A stretch of DNA of 64,000 bases. Source: Schizochytrium sp. TIO01. Taxonomy: Eukaryota; Sar; Bigyra; Thraustochytrida; Thraustochytriidae. Of this stretch, positions 44,239 through 57,110 are shown piece by piece. Every line of letters begins with the position of its first letter. Position 1 is the stretch's first letter. The notes below the pieces were generated by a model. It was given only the letters and a program-made list of their open reading frames with translations, ran no database searches and was not told the DNA's origin. The stretch is from assembly GCA_004764695.1 (NCBI GenBank), contig SMSO01000034.1:4286501-4350500 (forward strand), read 5' to 3'. Made by a program: the position numbers and the translations under genes.

Positions 44239-46958
44239 ACAGTGAACATACATTCTCTGGGGTTCTCAAGTCTGGGTTCTAATAAAAGCTCCCTTTATTT
44301 GCTGATAGACAGCCTGGGAGAAGTATCTCGATCAGGAAAACAAACTTTATCATGAAAGGTATTATGGAACAACCAGGATGCTAGATTCAAGACTTATTAA
44401 CATCAACCGTCCACTTGGGAGTGCACGCTTTATCCACCGGATCCCATGCTCAAGGCTTTTGCTCATTTTTATTTACATTACCAATAAGCGATCTTGATCA
44501 CAAATTTCGCTTCTGGTAACGTCTTATGTGTTTGACGCTCGCGCTAATACAGCTTCTCACTCATCATCAAATCTTTCGCTGCTGGCGTTTCGATTTATCG
44601 TCACAGGTGACCAGTGTGTACCTTTAAGGTCCTTAAACCCACCTCGAGCTGATTTCAAACAATCCAATGTTGTTCCTAACCATGAATTGATTTAAGGTAC
44701 TGCCGCGCCCTTGTCGGGGAAAAAAACCGAGGCCAGCCCTCTAGCTTTTGCTAGCGTTACCGATAGATAGGTCCTACTCAAGTGCCATTCTGGAAGAACT
44801 AAATCAGGGCAGTTTATAAATAATGAATACCGCTTACCCATCAGTCAGACCATCGCGGAGTTGTCAAGAAACATTTACGGTATGCGCATCAACCTTTTAT
44901 ACAGGTTTATACCCACTGCTTCTAGAAGCAAAAGAGACTCAAACCCTAGTTTAATCAGGGAATTATAAATAGCAACAAACTCACAAAGATGTTGAATGAG
45001 CTTGCCGTGATGGGCTACATGTGACTTCTTCGCTCCCTAGAAGATTGGTTAGCTTATAAAATTACACCCCGGAGAGATCAATCCTGGCTTTTTATAACAG
45101 CTGCAGGACTGATAACAGTACTTTGGTTAATTGATAAAATATGAATGCAATGAAAGTTAGGTACCCACCTACGAAATATTGACAATTCAAGTTTTCAAGA
45201 TCGCATAAGATCGCCACCCATCCAAGTTGACTCAATCTCCCCTTCCACAGATTCAGGCTTGATAAGTGAACCGTCGTCTGTTTCGAGCTGTCTCCACAAT
45301 TCTCAGCTGCATCGACAGTGATGAAGCGACCTTCGAATAAATCATACCCGCATTATACAGAGCTATGCGCATATCCAAAACAATCGCTTTCATTGGTCAG
45401 AGGCAACTCATTACAATCTTTTAGCTAAGGTCAGGCTCCAATTAGCAATCTTTAAAAGGTGATTGAGGTTTTATACATACTCCGGAGCCAATTAATGAAA
45501 GCAACGTGCCTTTTCTACCTGCTCATGGCCATTCTTAAAGATCAGTAGGAAGCGAGATAAAATTGAACAACTTTCTCGGTATCGTCCCGTTTTCCAGCTG
45601 GGACAGTTCTGTGCCAATCGTATGTGCCCTGATGAATTTGATTGTTTGTTTGCGTCTTTGCAAACTTTGCACCTACTAGTTGTAACTACTAGGTACATGC
45701 TTACCTACTAGGTGGTAGCATCTTATGCCGCAGTCACATTCTACCATTCATGCACTTAAAAAAAAAATAACCATAACTTGAGATTGTTATGTCTAGGTAC
45801 TGCATCCCCTTTTCACGAATCTACAAACTTCCTGCCACGTTGCAGATGCGAATCTTCTCGCAGCATGCACGTTTCAGCCTCTGATGGATCAATTTGTCGG
45901 CCCATTGATCGCCAAATCGATTCAATGACTCGCAAATTGGCTGAGGCTTTTGTAAATTCGTTGGCTCATTGGCCCCCTTTTCATTCTTCTGCAGGCCTGC
46001 ATATTTTATATTACATATTATATTATATATTATTCTAAAAATAACAAAAGTTAAAAACTATGAAACATTATACTTCATAGATACGGGGCTCCTACCTACT
46101 ACCTACTCTAACACTTGCTTTTGGGAAGAAGTGGGAGAGACGATAATAGGCCCATCTAGGCACTGTTACAGTAGCACTCTTTACGTACATCCTAGCGCCT
46201 AGATGGAAGTGGTCATGGAAGTTAGCAACCAAGGAGTTGCTTGGATAACGCCCAAGGTGGTAGGGCGGGTGGAACGAGCAAGTAGTAGGAAATTGAACTA
46301 AGTAAGTAAGTACGTACTGTAAGTTAGTTAGTTCGTTAGGTACCAATGGGAAAAAATAGAGAGTGAGAAGGAGAAACTTTGTTTGATTGAAGGTGAGTTA
46401 GTCAGAAATGATGAGTGAAGAATGGCTCAGGCGAAGAGGGTTGGGGAGGATAAGCGCCGCTTTTGAGAAGAAGAGAAGCAGACCCTTATATTTGCGGCGG
46501 GTTTCCTTCATCATTTGATTCGATTCGATCGCAAGGGAAGCGAGATAATTAGTGCGTTAGTGAGTTAGATAGTTTAGCGGCATTTCCTTTTTCTTTCCTT
46601 CCCTCAGTTCGTTTCGTTTCATTTCATTCTTCAGTTTTAATAAATTGAAAACACATAAACATAAACATAAAAAACATAAAATAAAAATAAAAATAAAATA
46701 AGAAAAATGAAGGATAATCTCATAATGGTTATATTGCGTCAGAATTATGATGGTTTTCCTCAACTTTCGGGCGACTTGCCAATCAGGTAAAATCACACGC
46801 AGGATTCACTCCTCCCTCCCTCACAGCAAAGCAAACTTGAAGCAAACCTGGATCCCACGCGTATTCTTCTGCTCATTTACCTTCAGTTTCGTGGCTTCGC
46901 GAATGTCTTCCGGTCAATCGATGATGATGTGGAACCAAGCAATCACAGCGACGGGAGG

Positions 46959-46973
46959 CTAGGCAGTGCCTAG
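46959..46973. repeat. Perfect 15-base palindrome
   Basis: CTAGGCA, one base, then TGCCTAG. A further TGCCTAG half occurs near 47060 and CCTAGGCG near 47389, so the element recurs in this promoter-proximal stretch. Confidence 0.7.
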
Positions 46974-47295
46974 TCAACTCCTACCGGGCACCTACAGTAC
47001 CCTCGGCGTAGAGGGTATTAGGAGTCCGCTCTTAGGCGGGTGCCTAGTAACTTTCCTAGCAGTGGAAATGCGACTTCTTTCTGAGGAGTTGAAAGAAAGA
47101 AAAAGTAAAAGAAAAAGAAAAAGTTCTAAAAGCAGAGAGAGAGAAAGAGAGAACCGAAAACAATCAAATCGAGGTCCAAAAGCCGCGAGAGGAAACGGGA
47201 AACCGGCGGAGAGGCAGCGGAGTGGAGGGCCGCAGGAGAGATATGCACAGCCAGGGCGAGCACCTCCTTCCTCTCCGTCCCATCTGCCCTGTTTC

Positions 47296-47325
47296 GCTCT
47301 GCTCTGCTCTGCTCTGCTCCGCTCT
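47296..47325. repeat. GCTCT pentamer repeat
   Basis: Six copies of GCTCT or GCTCC in tandem upstream of the corepressor gene. Confidence 0.85.
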
Positions 47326-47639
47326 GCTTTGCCTTCCTTCGCTAAAGAAAGTGAGGATTTACAGCGAGGAAGAAGATAGGTAGGAGACTCCTAGGCGTCG
47401 CTAGGCGGTAGCCCCAGTTAGGCGAAAGCGGTAGGGGCGGCGGTAGGAGGTGGCTAGCGAAAAGGGGTAAGAGGGGAAAGCTGGAATGATAAGGGATAAT
47501 ATGTGAGTATGGGCATTAATGATATTATTAATACGGCAACGATTAATTAATTAATTAATTACGAAGAAGAGGGGAAAAGAAGAAAGGATAAAGAGAGAAA
47601 GAAAGAGAGAAACAAACCACCATCGCGCGGCGGCCCGCC

Positions 47640-50600
47640 ATGTACGGCTCCGGCAGCGGCGCGCGAGACGGCGGCGGCCCCGGAAAGAGGGCCGGCGGCT
47701 CGACGTCTTCGGCATCAGAAAGTGCAGGAGTGGCTCCTGCGGGGACTGCCTCGGGAGCGGCCTCTTCCTCGCTGCTCGTCAACATCGTCATCATTATCCT
47801 CCACGGCGACGCCTTCTTCTTCGCTGGCCTCCTCGGCGGCGGGGGGCGTGTCTGCAGGGACTCTGGGCGGCACAGGGACTCCCTCGGCGGGAATTTCTGG
47901 ACGCCACTTGCCTCTGGCACCGCCACCACCACCCCCGCCGCCCCCTATGCCGCATCACCTTCGTGCTCATGGTAGTGGCACCTCATTTTTGCCTCGCGTG
48001 CCACCGCCGCCGCCACCACCTCCTCATACAACGCGGCATCTTCAGCATCATCATCACGGAGGCCCTGTCTCGGGATCAGGCTCTGTCTCGGGATCGGGAT
48101 CTGCCTCGGGGTCTGGTGGCGCAACAGGTTGGCGCCAGTGGACCTCAGGCGCCTCGAGGGAGCGCTACCGCGAGCGCAAGTACTCTACCAGTAGTGCCGG
48201 AAGCTCGACCGGGCCGTCACCTGTGCCTGGGGTTGTGTCTGCATCGTCTGCTGCTTCCATCGCAGCTCCGCCACCATCGACTTTGACTTCTTCGGGTTCG
48301 CAACATGCGGCACATCAGCATGGGCATCATGGACATCAACATCTCCACCACCACCAGCAACTCAGGAGAGATGCTAGCGTGGGGTCGACGGGAAGTGCAC
48401 GGCCACCAAGTCCTCGAAAGTCTGCATGGGACATCCAGGGCTCTGCCACAAACTCATCCTCGGGTGCTGCTGCTGCGGCTGCTACGTTGGGAGGCGCGGC
48501 TGAGGGACCTCTCGGCTCTGGGCAGTCTCTGGCAAACACAACTTCAACGGGGTCTTCCTCGTCATCTTCTTCCTCTTCATCATCGTCATCTTCATATTCA
48601 GTACCTTCGCCAACATTGTCATTAGGTACATCCTCAGTGGTAGGATCAGGTTCTCGGCATCACCATCATGAGCCATGGAGGCCGCATACAGCGAGGTACG
48701 GCGCGAGAGCCTTTGGGTCATCGGTAGGCAGTGCGGAGAAAAGCAGCACCTCAGAGGACCACTTGCACTCGTACTCGCATGCAGCGGGAGATCAAGACCA
48801 GGAGGAAACAGGGCTGTTGGGATTGCATAGCAATAACTCGAGTGGGAATAATTTGCTGGATCTGGATGGACCGAACAAGACGAAGCTTACGCGGAGGGTC
48901 TCTGCGGTTGACGAACTGCTTGGAGAAGGACCATCACTAATTGATACGCCTGGAGGAACGAGCTTATTTACACCGAGTAGTATGCTACAGAGGCAGAATT
49001 CAGAAAGCTCGGTCGGAAGCTCACGCAGCAATCAGGGACTTGGGTCTTTTGGATGGGGTAAAGGACTTGCTGCGAGGTCCAACTCAGGAAGCGACAAAAA
49101 GGTAGACCATAAGAAACAGCAACGCAAGGAATTTTCATTCTTTGAGCAGGGAAACAAGGTTAAGGACGGAGCAAAAAAAGCCGTTGCGGCTGCAACAACC
49201 TCCTCAAATGCAAAAGACTCTGAAGATATCAAAGGTTCTAAAAATGTCAAAGAGTCCAAAGATGTAGATGGTAAAGATATTATCAGTAGTAGTAGTAGCA
49301 GCAGCAGCAGCAGCAGTGGGAGAAAGGAAATCCAACCTCCTCAGACCCCATCCGATAAAAAGGTGGAAATCAATAAGGCATCACAGACTGCCTCGCTGCC
49401 GCCACCCGCATCACCAATATCAGCGGTGACATCAGGTACTGCTAGCGGGAAGAAGGTAGAGTCTTCGAAGGAAAAGAAAGCAACTGGGGATGATGATACC
49501 AAGGGCGCTATGGCTAAACTGAACGCACTCTTAACAGCCACCCCCCCTTCTAAAAAGCCGGAGGGACTGGCGGCCAAGTTAGCTGGCAAAGCCAAAACTT
49601 CTGGAGAGCAGAGGCGCGGCATTTCAAAGATTGCAGACTCTGGCGAGGTGAGCGAGCTCTCCGACGCTTCGGACGACGAGAGCACCCTCACGGGTAAACA
49701 TGAGACACCGAAAAAGAAGAAACTTCCGGCTGCCCCCGCTGCCTCGCCTGATGCTCTCCAAACCTCTGGAACAAAGGAGAACATGTCCTCATCGTCTGAA
49801 AAGCCTGGAAAAACATCTTATGCTGAGGAATTAAACTCACCAGGATCCAAAAAGTCTGGAGAGAAAGACAAAAAGGGCACTGTTGTTGAGTCTTCCTCAC
49901 CTCCGCCTAAAGGTTACGCTGCTGCAGATGATTCTAGCCCATCATCAGCAACAAAGAACAAACACATAAACGCATCGTCTACATCCACTGCGGTCGCTAC
50001 TGCTGCTAAAGAAAGTCCTGATGTGACAAGCTTGAAATCTTCAAACATGAAGGAAATTTCCAGCTCTTTTGCTTCCCCTGAAAAGACAGGAGCAGAGAAT
50101 AAAACTGAGACAAGAACAACAGCAACAGGAGAGCCCTTACCACCTCCGCCGCCACCTTCCCCGCCCCAATCTAGTGATACAATCAGTAAGAAGCCTGAGA
50201 AGGTTGCGGGATCCACGGAGAAGAGCAAAAGCAAATCCCCATCCAAGAAAAAGGAAAACAAAGAAAGCAACGAGGATGAAGACGGCTCAGCAGCGCCTCC
50301 ATCAGCCACCAAGCAAGGCCATGAAGATGAAGACGCAATGGAAGATGAAGACGAAGAGGCTCGTCTGAATCGAAAGAAAGAGCGAAAGGCCAAAAAGAAG
50401 AAGAAGCGGAAGCGGGAAAAACACAAGGACGAGCTTCGAAAGAAGCGCAGCCGGGGAGGCAGCGATGACGAAGCCGCCCTTTCTGCTGGTGAAACTGGTC
50501 CGAACGAAGTTGTTGAGGGTGAAGAAGACGATGAGAACTCTCATACGAGCAAACACCACAAGAAGAAGAAGAAGAATAAGAAGCGTAAGCTCTCCCGTCG

Positions 50601-51772
50601 TCACAGTAAGGAGAGTATGGGTTCCATCTCAGAGCGCGATGATCTCAACACAACTGCAACCTCTCTCGAAGCAGCAGAGGCCACGCAGTCGAAGGACTCT
50701 GCCGATGACGACCTCGCAACCACAGACAAGAAACTTGATGTCTCGGACGTAGCTAAGGCTGCTGAAGAGAAAAATATGATCTCATCAGAATCTAAGACAT
50801 CACTGAAAACAACAGAGGACGAGGGAAACGAAGAAAAGAAGTCGCCATCTCCCTCCAAGAAACCTCATGCATCTGCTGTTGTTGATATCCAGGGCTCAGT
50901 AGCCGAGGTCAATAAGACAGAGACATCGTTAGAGAGCCTCCCTCCTCCACCTCCTCCACCACCTCCACCTCCACCAACAGCCTCGCCCACTACTGCTTCC
51001 GTTAACCCAGAAAGTACTATTGCAGTGAGTATTGCCAGTGAGGAAACTAAGGAAGCAAACTCTGACAGGAAGGTTTCTGAACCTGAGGAGAAAACAGCAC
51101 CTGATTCATCTTTACTCCCTCCCCCGCCTCCAGCACCGCCTCAAGCTGATGGTGCGTTCTCGAAAACCTCAAGTCCTATACTTTCTCTGTCTCCTACAAA
51201 GATCAAAACTGATGGTATCGCTGCACCACCTCTTACTACGGACGCAAGACATAGTAAACAAGAAAGCAGTGTCGCAACTGCAATGGACGTTGAAGAAGAG
51301 ACGAGCCAGGACGACTCAAACGATAAAGAGACTATTCTAAATTCTTCTCTATTAGAGGAGGACAAGGATCCCGACGAAGACATTGAAATGAAGGCCGCAT
51401 CCCCTTCAAAGGAAACTAAAACCCCAGATATCAAACGAAAGTCCTCAGTCAGCTCCAGGTCGTCAATTAATGACGCGGCTGACTCTTCTTTTCATAGCGC
51501 AGCCAAAGAGACACCAAAAGAGACAAAGGCACATGTCAGTCCTGAAAAGCATAGCCCCGCCAAACCAGAAAAGAATGCCGATCCTGGTGCCCTTGTTACG
51601 TCACCGCTGAATGACATAAGTCAAAATCCTGCCTCAAATGCAGCTGGTTCACCCTCACCGACACCTGCTGAACAAAACGATGCAAAGAAATCGACTTCCC
51701 CGGTCAAGAGCGAAGCAGCTACACCTCCCACCCCTCCACCTCCACCCCCTCCACCTACGCCCCCGATGGCCC
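47640..51772 (+). CDS. N-terminal half of a giant SANT-domain corepressor-like protein
   Basis: The main frame is open from before 47640 to a stop at 51816, but its sense up to 51772 continues in the next entry once one copy of an 8-base duplication is ignored. The start is unclear. The ATG at 47640 (MYGSGSGARDGGGPGKRAGG) is in another frame and would need a one-base shift near 47774 or an intron (for example GTGCAG at 47722 to TCTGCAG ending at 47860). The first ATG in the main frame follows a poly-Pro tract at about 47952. The ~1350 residues are disordered: Ser, Pro, His, Lys and Asp/Glu runs, many poly-Pro blocks (PPPPPPPPPPPTASP), poly-Ser, and Lys-rich clusters (KKERKAKKKKKRKREKHKDE) that would act as nuclear localisation signals. 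No folded domain is recognised. Confidence 0.7.
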
Positions 51773-51780
51773 GATGGCCC
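51765..51780 (+). repeat. Tandem duplication of an 8-base unit that breaks the reading frame
   Basis: GATGGCCC occurs twice head to tail (51765-51772, 51773-51780). With one copy, the Pro-rich frame reads ...TPPMARLSMEKNKVTPVK and continues directly into the SANT half. With both copies, the upstream frame stops 36 bases later. Confidence 0.9.
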
Positions 51781-54700
51781 GGCTCTCTATGGAGAAGAAT
51801 AAGGTTACCCCGGTGAAGAAGACGGAAGATATAGCGATGTCAGATCCGGCCACACCTGCATCTGCTGCTGCATCAACACCTGCTGGAATGACGGAATTAT
51901 CCTCTGTCAAGAATTCGACGATAATGGAAGTTCAGAACACCTCTGCTGATCCTTCTTCTAGACTTGCAGGTGCAAAGGAAGAAGCACAAGCTTCTGATTC
52001 TACTGCTGCTGCTGCTAGCGCCCTTGAGAAGCAGAAGGATACAGATGACTCTGCTGGGCGCAAAAACCGTGAAACTGTAGAGGCGAAGAAACGAGACGAA
52101 AAAGAACCGGAAAAGGTTTCTCGTGCTCGTGCCAAGGAACTCGAACGTGAGAGGGAACGTGAACGAGAGTTCGAGCTCGCTCGCGAGAAGGAGCTTGAAA
52201 GGCGCAAACGCAAGCTGCCTGCGAAAGAGGTTGTTCTTGAGTCCCTGAAGATTCTTGACGCTGAAATCGATGCGACACGCAAAGCTCTTGATCAAGTGAT
52301 TGCTCAGAAGAACAAAATTGACGAAGCTGACACAACTGATCGTGAGGATGACGAGGATATAAGGGAGGCGCCTCTAGTAATGCCAAAGACGAATACTTTC
52401 AGTGAACACGAGGAACTTTGTGCACGTCTCCTTGAGGAAAATGCTCAACGTGCACTCGCTGCAAGGGCGCCTCTTGAACGCTTGAACTACGACATCTCGA
52501 AAATTCCGCATGGAAAGGGTGACGCAAAGGCCGCAATCAGCAATCTTAATGCTTTGCAGGAAATGTTTTCAAAGCATCGTTTCCCTGGTAGCCTACCAAT
52601 GTACAGTAGCCCTGACGAGGCACCGTGCTGGGAAGAAAATGCCAAAAGCTTCATGCGGAAGTTCCCACGGATGAAGGCTCGCATTGCTGTCGACTTAGCA
52701 ATGCAAAAACGATACCAGGGTGAACTTTTACTTAAATATCGCAACCTACAAACGGCTTATGAAGGCAAGCGAGCAGCAACGCAAGGCAAGCGCTCGACAA
52801 GTACGGAGAGTGCCCCTACTAGTAGCGGCAGGGGTGGAAGAACAAATATCTCCAACGAGAGTGATCGTGATGCAGTGTCTTCAAAGCGTACTCGTAACGG
52901 AAACCCTGCGCACCGGTACCCTTCTCGAGGTACAACTACTCTCCAGGGCGAGTTTCCTGGCAGCGACCAGGAGGCCCAGGCACGACTGAAGGAACTTGAA
53001 GAGCAGGAGGCTCGAGAAAAGGCACGCCAAATTAACGCTGCGACCTTACCTGATATGATTGTTTCTGAACGCTCGCAACGCCTCGCCAGGTTTGAGACAC
53101 AAACAGTTCGCCTCACCACGGATGGTCTTCCTGCTCGTTGTTCCGGTCTTCCTGGCCATGTTCCCTGTAGTGCTGTCGGCGCCGTGTACAAGGCAGAGAA
53201 GGTCGAAGCCGGCCGTGAGAAAATGACAGGAGACGCTGCTGAACAACCAACTCTTACCGGGTGTAACTGTGCACGTGCCGTGGCCTTGCAGAATAAACTT
53301 GTCAACCCTTGGACCGACCTTGAGAAACTAATCTACATTGATAAATTTCTCCAGTACCCGAAGGACTTCTACAAAATTTCTACATTTTTGCGCAATAAGT
53401 CAACTCGTGACTGTATCGAATTTTACTATCGTATTAAAAAGTGTGGACCTCTCAACTTTAAAGTGCTTCTCCAAGAGCAGTTTATGCACCGAAAGACCCA
53501 ACGCAAGCCGCAATGGGTGCTTACAGAAATGGCTGCTCGCGCTCTGGGTATCCCATTACCAGCTACAGCCGAAGAGGAGGTCCAACGCCAGATTCAGGTT
53601 GAGGATGATAGCAGGAAACTTAATGTGCCGCCATCGCCAAGCCTTTCCGAAGATACCCCTTTAGTGAGCAAGGCCAAGAAGGGTAAGAAACGAACAAAGC
53701 GCGATCAGGAACATGACGACGATGATGAAATTGCCCAAGTTGGAGTCAATCCGCCCCTTGGTCGTCTTATCAACGAGAACCAGTATTCCAGTATTAATAT
53801 ACGCACACGCCATATGGTACCTCTTATACAGCGTCCATCATACAAGAGACATGCCATGCCTCAGCCCAGAGCTTCTTCTCCACCTGTGCCAGTGGTTCCA
53901 GTTACACCTATTTCTGAACCAACAGCTGTTATGATTAATTCCACCACATCCTCACCTGTCAACCCTGCCAAAACCGTGGATTCGGGATCGCCATCAGCGC
54001 CTGCAAACTCGACTACGGCTGACCGCTCTCGCACCTCCTCTTCATCGCCAACTCCTGGAAGCATTACCCGGTCTCTTTCACGATCTACCCCTTCAGACCC
54101 CGCAAATGATGGAACCAATTTTTCAAGTGGCAATGGCTCCACGCCGTCCTCTAATGTTCAGCGTGGTACATGGACTCCAGAGGAGAAAAATCTTTATCTT
54201 GATTGCTTGCAAAAGTTTGGCAAGGATTGGAAGGTCTTGCATCAATACATTCCGTCCAAGACTATAGCGCAGCTCAAGAACTACTACCAAAATTACAAAG
54301 CGAAGCTCGGCTTTGATAATATTGTTGCTCAGCGGTCTACAACTCCAAGTCCCGCACCCCTTCCTCAACGCACTGCATCATCAGCATCATCAGCATCGCC
54401 TCCCTCTCCATCAGCTTTTGAGTCGATCCTGAACTCTTGGATGAAAACTGCAGCTGAGGCTCACGAAAACCAAGATGCGAAGATCCTTGAATCTCTTCGA
54501 TCTCAAATTAGTCATTACCTATCAAGTGTGACCCTTACGCAGGCTCAGAATGACCTCATTCTCCAACTGATTGGTGAGCTTGGTGTTGTAATTGAAGATA
54601 TGTCCCGAAGCGATAATTCTGGTAATAAGGATAGTACGCAAGGCAAACAACAAGATGATTCGCGCGAACCGCGCGGGCAGGCTGTGGATAACGGAGCAGC

Positions 54701-55447
54701 AACCCCTGGCGGGGTGAGATTTGCAGAATATGAGAAAGTTGCTGAAGAGTTCCGAGCCGCTTCGCACGAGGCAACCGTCAAGCCGACAACAGAAAATCTG
54801 CTGGTTCTTCATGATAAGATTACTCAGCTGCTTCGCTTGCAAGCCAGGTCTCATGAAGACCAGATTCAACAACTTCAGGCTATGCATTCGCAGAGGCTTG
54901 CGGAATTAAATGCTCGTCCGGGAACCCGGCCAGACGAAATTGAAGATGTCAATGCTGAGCATCAGCATCATCTTGTGCAGCTCACAAGTATCCAGAAGAG
55001 TGAGCAAGAACAACTTCATTCTCAGCGAAAACTTATCGAACAGTATCTAGAGTCATTACGTGGTGCTGATACAGAATCTGCTGCTACGGCAAAGCAAAAT
55101 GGAGCACCGGCTAGAGTAGCTCTTAAGAGTGAACCAAAACAGGCTCCATCGCCGACACCCATGTCTGCCCAGAATAAGGGCAAGGATAACAAGCAACCTA
55201 CTAAAGTAGTTCCTTCGCCGTCGCCATCGCCATCATTTCCTCAGCAAGCGAGCAAGGGCCGTGCTATGCAATCTTCGGAACTGCAGAATGCCCAATCCAA
55301 GTCTGCGCAACAACAACAGCAACAGAAGGAACAACATTCTGCAAGAACCTCGAAGCCACTCGCTTCGAAATCAGGTCAGCAGCAACAGAAACAACAGCCC
55401 GTACCTCAGCCTCCTCGGCAGCAGCCTAAACCTCAACCTCAACCTCG

Positions 55448-55478
<31 letters not shown>

Positions 55479-56301
55479 CAACAACAACAACAAAAACAAA
55501 AACAACAACATTCAGGAAATGAAGATGAACAGGAACAAGGCTTTACGCCTGAGGAACTAGAGCAAGTGGTGACGTTACTGAAGCAAGGTCAGATGAATCA
55601 AGAACATCTCTCTTCGCATCTATCCACTCTTTATGCTGACGGTAACATTACTGAGTATCAGCTACACCAGATTGTTGAGAGTTTCATGAAAGATCGGGAG
55701 GGCCATGGTGCTGCTACCGCCCAATCTGCATCTTCCCAGCCGCAGCAGCCTTCGCTTCAAGCCCGGCAAAACCCCCAACCTCAACCTTTGAAGCAGCAAC
55801 AACAACAAAAACCGCAACAACAGCCACAGATGCGCCCCCCGTCCTCGCAGCAAACTTCGCCGCAGCTTCAGGCCTCCCAACCTCAGTCATCGCAGCAGCA
55901 AATGCATCGCAACCAAAGCTCCGATCTAGAATTCTTCCGGAGCAACATCGAACGTCTTGGTAAAGATCCAAATGCGCTCATGGAGTTTTTTACTTCGCGT
56001 GGGTACTCTCAAAATGAAATCGTACAAATCGTTGAACTGTGTCTGAAGGAGGAACACGAACAGGAGCAGAGGAACAAATCTCAGCAATCTAGCAATCAAA
56101 AGCAGGCGTCAGTGGACCCCCGCGCGTTGCATGCGCGTCAGGTTGAAGCAGTTTTTAAAGAACTGGAAAAATATGACTTTGCACCTGACCAGATGGCAAT
56201 GCTCCGTTCACTAGTTGAAAGTGGGGAGCTTGAACTTCATTCTGTCCAGGAGCTTGCAGCAACTTATTATCAGCAGCAGCAGCAACAACAACAACAACAG
56301 C

Positions 56302-56336
<35 letters not shown>

Positions 56337-56843
56337 ATCCACCAGAATTCCCAGCAGCCTGGACTTCAATCCCGGCAGCAACCCAAGCCTCAACAGCAAC
56401 AGCAACAGCAACTACAACAGCAGCAACAACATCGGGACGTTGAGCAACGCATCTGGCGGCTTCTCACCGAATCTATTCAGCTAGGAATGATGGATCAGCA
56501 GGGTGCTGAGCAACTACTTCAGGTTTTGCATACAGACAATGCTAATGAGATCGCAGAGATTCTTGAAGATCAAGTAAATACTAAAAAGCAGCAGCAGCAG
56601 CAGCAACAACAACAACAACAACAACAACAACACGCGATGCTTCTAGCCCAACAACAGGCAATGCAGCAGCAGCAACAACAACAACAGCAGCAGCAGCAGC
56701 AGCAGCTTCAACAGTCGCCCCAGCAGACGATGCAACAGCAACAGCAACAGCAACTTCAACAATATCTGAACCTGGATATGGAAGCAATCCTCAAAAACCC
56801 GCACCTGCTCGCGCAACTGCGACAGCAGCTAGATCAACAGTAA
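51774..56843 (+). CDS. C-terminal half: two SANT domains and poly-Gln, NCoR/SMRT/Snt1-like corepressor
   Basis: 1689 residues counted from the ATG at 51774. A coiled coil lies near 110-190 (RAKELEREREREREFELARE). Next comes a corepressor-type region (LPMYSSPDEAPCWEENAKSF), then SANT1 at ~510-560 (NPWTDLEKLIYIDKFLQYPK, CIEFYYRIKKC) and SANT2 at ~796-845 (RGTWTPEEKNLYLDCLQKFG, KNYYQNYKAKLG). The first SANT, with its upstream helix region, resembles the deacetylase-activating module of NCoR/SMRT and yeast Snt1 (Set3 complex), so recruitment of a histone deacetylase is the likely role. The C-terminal third holds four Gln tracts (about 55447-55500, 56269-56336, 56589-56631, 56665-56704). Between these are repeated ~40-residue helical units (LEQVVTLLKQGQMNQEHLSS, MLRSLVESGELELHSVQELA). 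The ATG given is probably internal to a ~3000-residue protein. Confidence 0.82.
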
Positions 56844-57110
56844 CTCAAGTAAACTGTACAGTGGAATTAAAACAGGCTACCAGTATTTTAGTCTGAAACT
56901 CAACATGTTCTTTAGGGCGTTCAAGCCTCTTATTTTTAGAGTCAATTTACCTCGTCAAGAGTATTAATCTACAATTATAATTTTGTGAATCTTCATATTT
57001 AATATCTGACAATGACTGAAGCCATGTTACCATGACAAAGTTTTGTTCAATTATAATGTATGACTTTTATTTATTTATTCTTATTCTTTGATTTCATGCA
57101 CAGGAGTTGT

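Larger units (their letters stand above)
43713..47639. other. Large gene-poor region
   Basis: Nearly 4 kb without a supportable gene. It holds an (AG)n run (44221-44238), motif copies near 45690-45715 and 46092-46106, a perfect CTAGGCA-G-TGCCTAG palindrome (46959-46973), purine-rich AAAAG repeats (47097-47125) and a GCTCT pentamer repeat (47296-47325). The last kilobase is probably promoter and 5'UTR of the corepressor gene. The 137-codon frame at 46966-47379 is mostly Arg/Lys/Ser low complexity read from these repeats. Confidence 0.45.

Noticed and set aside
46966-47379. 137-codon plus frame upstream of the corepressor
   Set aside because: Translates purine runs and the GCTCT repeat; no ordinary protein-like segment and no recognised domain.
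47555-47932. 125-codon minus frame
   Set aside because: Antisense of the Ser/Pro-rich start of the corepressor gene.
49914-50426. 170-codon minus frame rich in Ser and Phe
   Set aside because: Antisense of Lys/Glu/Pro-rich coding sequence, a common artefact of low-complexity genes.
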